Positions 6,201 through 6,444 of a DNA stretch of 6,444 nt are shown piece by piece. The notes beneath the pieces were generated by a model. The model was not told where the DNA came from and did not search any database. It was given only the letters and a program-made list of their open reading frames with translations. Position numbers and translations under genes: made by a program. Position 1 is the stretch's first letter. Every line of letters begins with the position of its first letter. This DNA is from Bacteroidota bacterium. GTDB lineage: Bacteria; Bacteroidota; Bacteroidia; 2-12-FULL-35-15. The stretch is taken from contig JAPLDC010000021.1 of the NCBI GenBank assembly GCA_026391935.1, positions 1 through 6,444 of the forward strand, read 5' to 3'.

Positions 6201-6444
6201 GGATTTTTATTGGGCAGCAAAATTAAGTAACAAGCAATTTGTATTAGTAACAGCCGATAGCACGGGGCATGGTGTGCCAGGGGCTATTATGAGTATTGTA
6301 AACATTGCCAGTTTAAAAGCAGCATCATTACAAGGAATAACCAGCCCCGATTTATTATTGAACGAAACAAGAAGATTAGTTATTGAAAACTTAAAAAATG
6401 ATGGCAGTGCCGAAGGTGGTAAAGATGGCATGGATGGAAGTTTA
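3238..6444 (+). CDS. Propeller-type membrane sensor with SpoIIE/PP2C serine phosphatase output (3' partial)
   Basis: This frame is open for 1069 codons to the window edge. It probably senses a signal outside the inner membrane and controls a cytoplasmic phosphatase acting on a regulator such as an anti-sigma antagonist; target and ligand are unknown. Residues 1-17 are an export signal (MRKRILLLFLTVSAVSC) with Cys17 as probable lipidation site. Five [AV]GxP motifs follow (54-116). About eleven Reg_prop-type blades span 142-720 (core GLSNN, EDKxGNLWFGT, GGGVCRYDG). A region from TAPIVNLTSVKLFG (about 737) leads to a Y_Y_Y-type domain (about 804-884: YQYKLEDIDPDW, LPSGDYIFKIKA) ending PPWWRTWWFRTL. 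One membrane helix lies at about 893-909, then a coiled coil (912-965). The phosphatase domain begins near 975, with SGDFYW (Asp989) and ADSTGHGVPGA (Asp1007) as likely metal-binding sites. It is cut at KDGMDGSL. ATG 3238 is the first after the in-frame stop at 3199-3201. No kinase domain is seen. Confidence 0.92.
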   Translation, partial: MRKRILLLFLTVSAVSCNQRQNKAPAGIFAPKVTEAKGYSVPKDSISEPVTVPAGIPKTVKAGNPIINLTNLNVHIAGQPEITVVGLPKINTPGTDTFLLPKTIITKGIIKRAGIPEVLIAKDAAAKDINPANFSFYKTPQGLKQNTVRCMLQDKTGNLWLGTNGGGVCRYDGKSFTNFTEKEGLSNNSIYSILEDKTGNLWFATYGGVCCYDGKSFTNYTEKEGLINNHVYCIVEDKIGNLWFGTNGGGVCRYDGNRVEAIERGEKTPPGAQQDLKKINGKLIKSFTNYTEKEGLSNNNVLSILEDKSGTLWLGSDGGGLCRYDGKSFTNYTEKEGLSNNNVLSILEDKSGNLWFGTAGGGVCRYDGKSFTIFTEKEGLSSNVVLSILEDKIGNLWFGTYGGGVCRYDGKSFTNYTEKEGLISSYIYIILEDKTGNLWFGGNGGVCRYDGNRVEAIERGEKIPPGAQQDLKKINGKFVKSFTNYTKKEGLSDPDIYSIIEDKIGNLWFGTGSGGVCRYDGNRVEAIERGEKTPPGAQQDLKKINGKLIKSFTNYTEKAGLSNNCVWSILEDKSGNLWFSTGGGGVFRYDGNRVEAIERGEKTPTGAQQDLKKINGKLVKSFTNFTEKEGLNNNSVLNMMQDVDGNIWFGTRNGLSKVTAKNLANFGLTSALSKKGEGEIGFNPIKEAFFYNYGYNDGFLGINSRRNSVLQDSKGRIWWGTNILTCFDPKGSITDTTAPIVNLTSVKLFGEEIAWANLNAVYTDSTGKEIIRGTTNDTLLSNGILLKDIQFDGLTKWYNLPVHLSLPYNNNNITFNFIGVHMQSRNYVKYQYKLEDIDPDWSSITDRTEAPYGNLPSGDYIFKIKAMNQSGVWSESFEYKFVVRPPWWRTWWFRTLVGLLTIGSIFYFIKSREKKLVAEKEKLEKTVDERTAEVIAQKHIVEEKHKEITDSINYAERIQRALLASKKMLDENLSNYFILFKPKDVVSGDFYWAAKLSNKQFVLVTADSTGHGVPGAIMSIVNIASLKAASLQGITSPDLLLNETRRLVIENLKNDGSAEGGKDGMDGSL
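3981..4134 (+). repeat. Near-identical intragenic duplicate (copy 1 of 2)
   Basis: By direct comparison, these 154 bases match 4776-4929 at all but two positions (A/T near 4053 and A/C near 4118), with a constant offset of 795 bases. The tract covers the end of one blade, the complete 28-residue insert and the start of the next blade. Flanking blade sequence differs clearly more. This points to recent copying within the gene. Confidence 0.85.
4006..4095 (+). repeat. Insert module in blade 3
   Basis: Here the blade loop between RYDG and SFTNYT, normally just KS, is replaced by a 30-residue segment from NRVEAIERGEKTPPG through AQQDLKKINGKLIKS, a net gain of 28 residues. The module is charged and contains a PPG turn, so it may project from the propeller as a hairpin or helix. 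This copy stands apart from the other three, which occupy consecutive blades. Confidence 0.8.
4591..5100 (+). repeat. Three consecutive insert modules in blades 7-9
   Basis: Three more copies of the 90-base insert lie at 4591-4680, 4801-4890 and 5011-5100, exactly 210 bases apart. They differ by small changes only: KIPPG, KTPPG or KTPTG at the turn, and GKF/GKL with VKS/IKS at the end. The copy at 4801 is closest to the isolated copy at 4006. Consecutive placement suggests that whole 70-residue blades, insert included, were duplicated in tandem. Confidence 0.8.
4776..4929 (+). repeat. Near-identical intragenic duplicate (copy 2 of 2)
   Basis: This is the partner of 3981-4134, with two differences in 154 bases. 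It covers the end of blade 8 with its insert and the start of blade 9. Confidence 0.85.
5236..5276. repeat. Palindromic element inserted in frame in the sensor gene
   Basis: CCCTCTCC (5249-5256) and GGAGAGGG (5263-5270) form a perfect 8-base-pair stem around six A. CCTCACCTCGG lies on the left flank. The reverse strand reads GGAGAGGGCCGAGGTGAGG, very close to a small palindromic repeat I remember as scattered through many Bacteroidota genomes. Here it is translated as GLTSALSKKGEGE (residues 667-679), which resembles neither a blade nor the adjoining NLANF and FFYNYGYNDG sequence. The frame is kept. Exact element borders are my estimate. Confidence 0.65.

Noticed and set aside
6207..6431. Minus-strand 74-codon ORF at the right end
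   Set aside because: It is antisense to the phosphatase domain, whose motifs are clear on the + strand.

Overview
The window reads as a piece of a Bacteroidota chromosome. The evidence is low GC content, absence of Shine-Dalgarno sequences before the starts, a ribosomal-operon tail (rpoA, rplQ) running into carA, an L17 protein with a long C-terminal tail, and a propeller/Y_Y_Y sensor protein of a kind typical of that phylum. All genes I can support are on the + strand. The genus cannot be read from the sequence.

Region 1 (1-2118) is housekeeping. It holds the last 67 codons of rpoA (the alpha C-terminal domain), a short repetitive spacer, complete rplQ with a strong intrinsic terminator, and complete carA with its own intrinsic terminator. 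These genes serve transcription, translation and the first step of pyrimidine/arginine synthesis.

Region 2 (2119-3237) is about 1.1 kb of AT-rich DNA with one small gene. It contains several hairpins, one of them terminator-like (2389-2426), a Bacteroidota-type promoter candidate (2441-2474), a diverged direct repeat of about 70 bp (2525-2597 and 3072-3140), and between the two copies a 61-codon gene for a small protein with two membrane segments. One or more small RNAs may be encoded here, but I cannot prove it.

Region 3 (3238-6444) is one very large open reading frame that runs off the right edge: 1069 codons without a stop. It encodes an envelope sensor. In order it has an export signal with a probable lipobox, a region of repeated [AV]GxP motifs, about eleven beta-propeller blades of the two-component-regulator-propeller type, a Y_Y_Y-type domain, one transmembrane helix, a coiled coil, and the start of a SpoIIE/PP2C-type serine phosphatase domain. 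The likely working model is that ligand sensing outside the inner membrane controls a cytoplasmic phosphatase.

The most unusual material is inside this gene. Blades repeat at 126 bp, or at 210 bp when a 28-residue charged insert is present. Two stretches 795 bp apart are almost identical, which suggests recent duplication or gene conversion. Eight blades carry a cysteine at the same position. A palindromic element of a kind scattered through Bacteroidota genomes sits in frame within the coding sequence. I did not find a clearly new multi-gene system.
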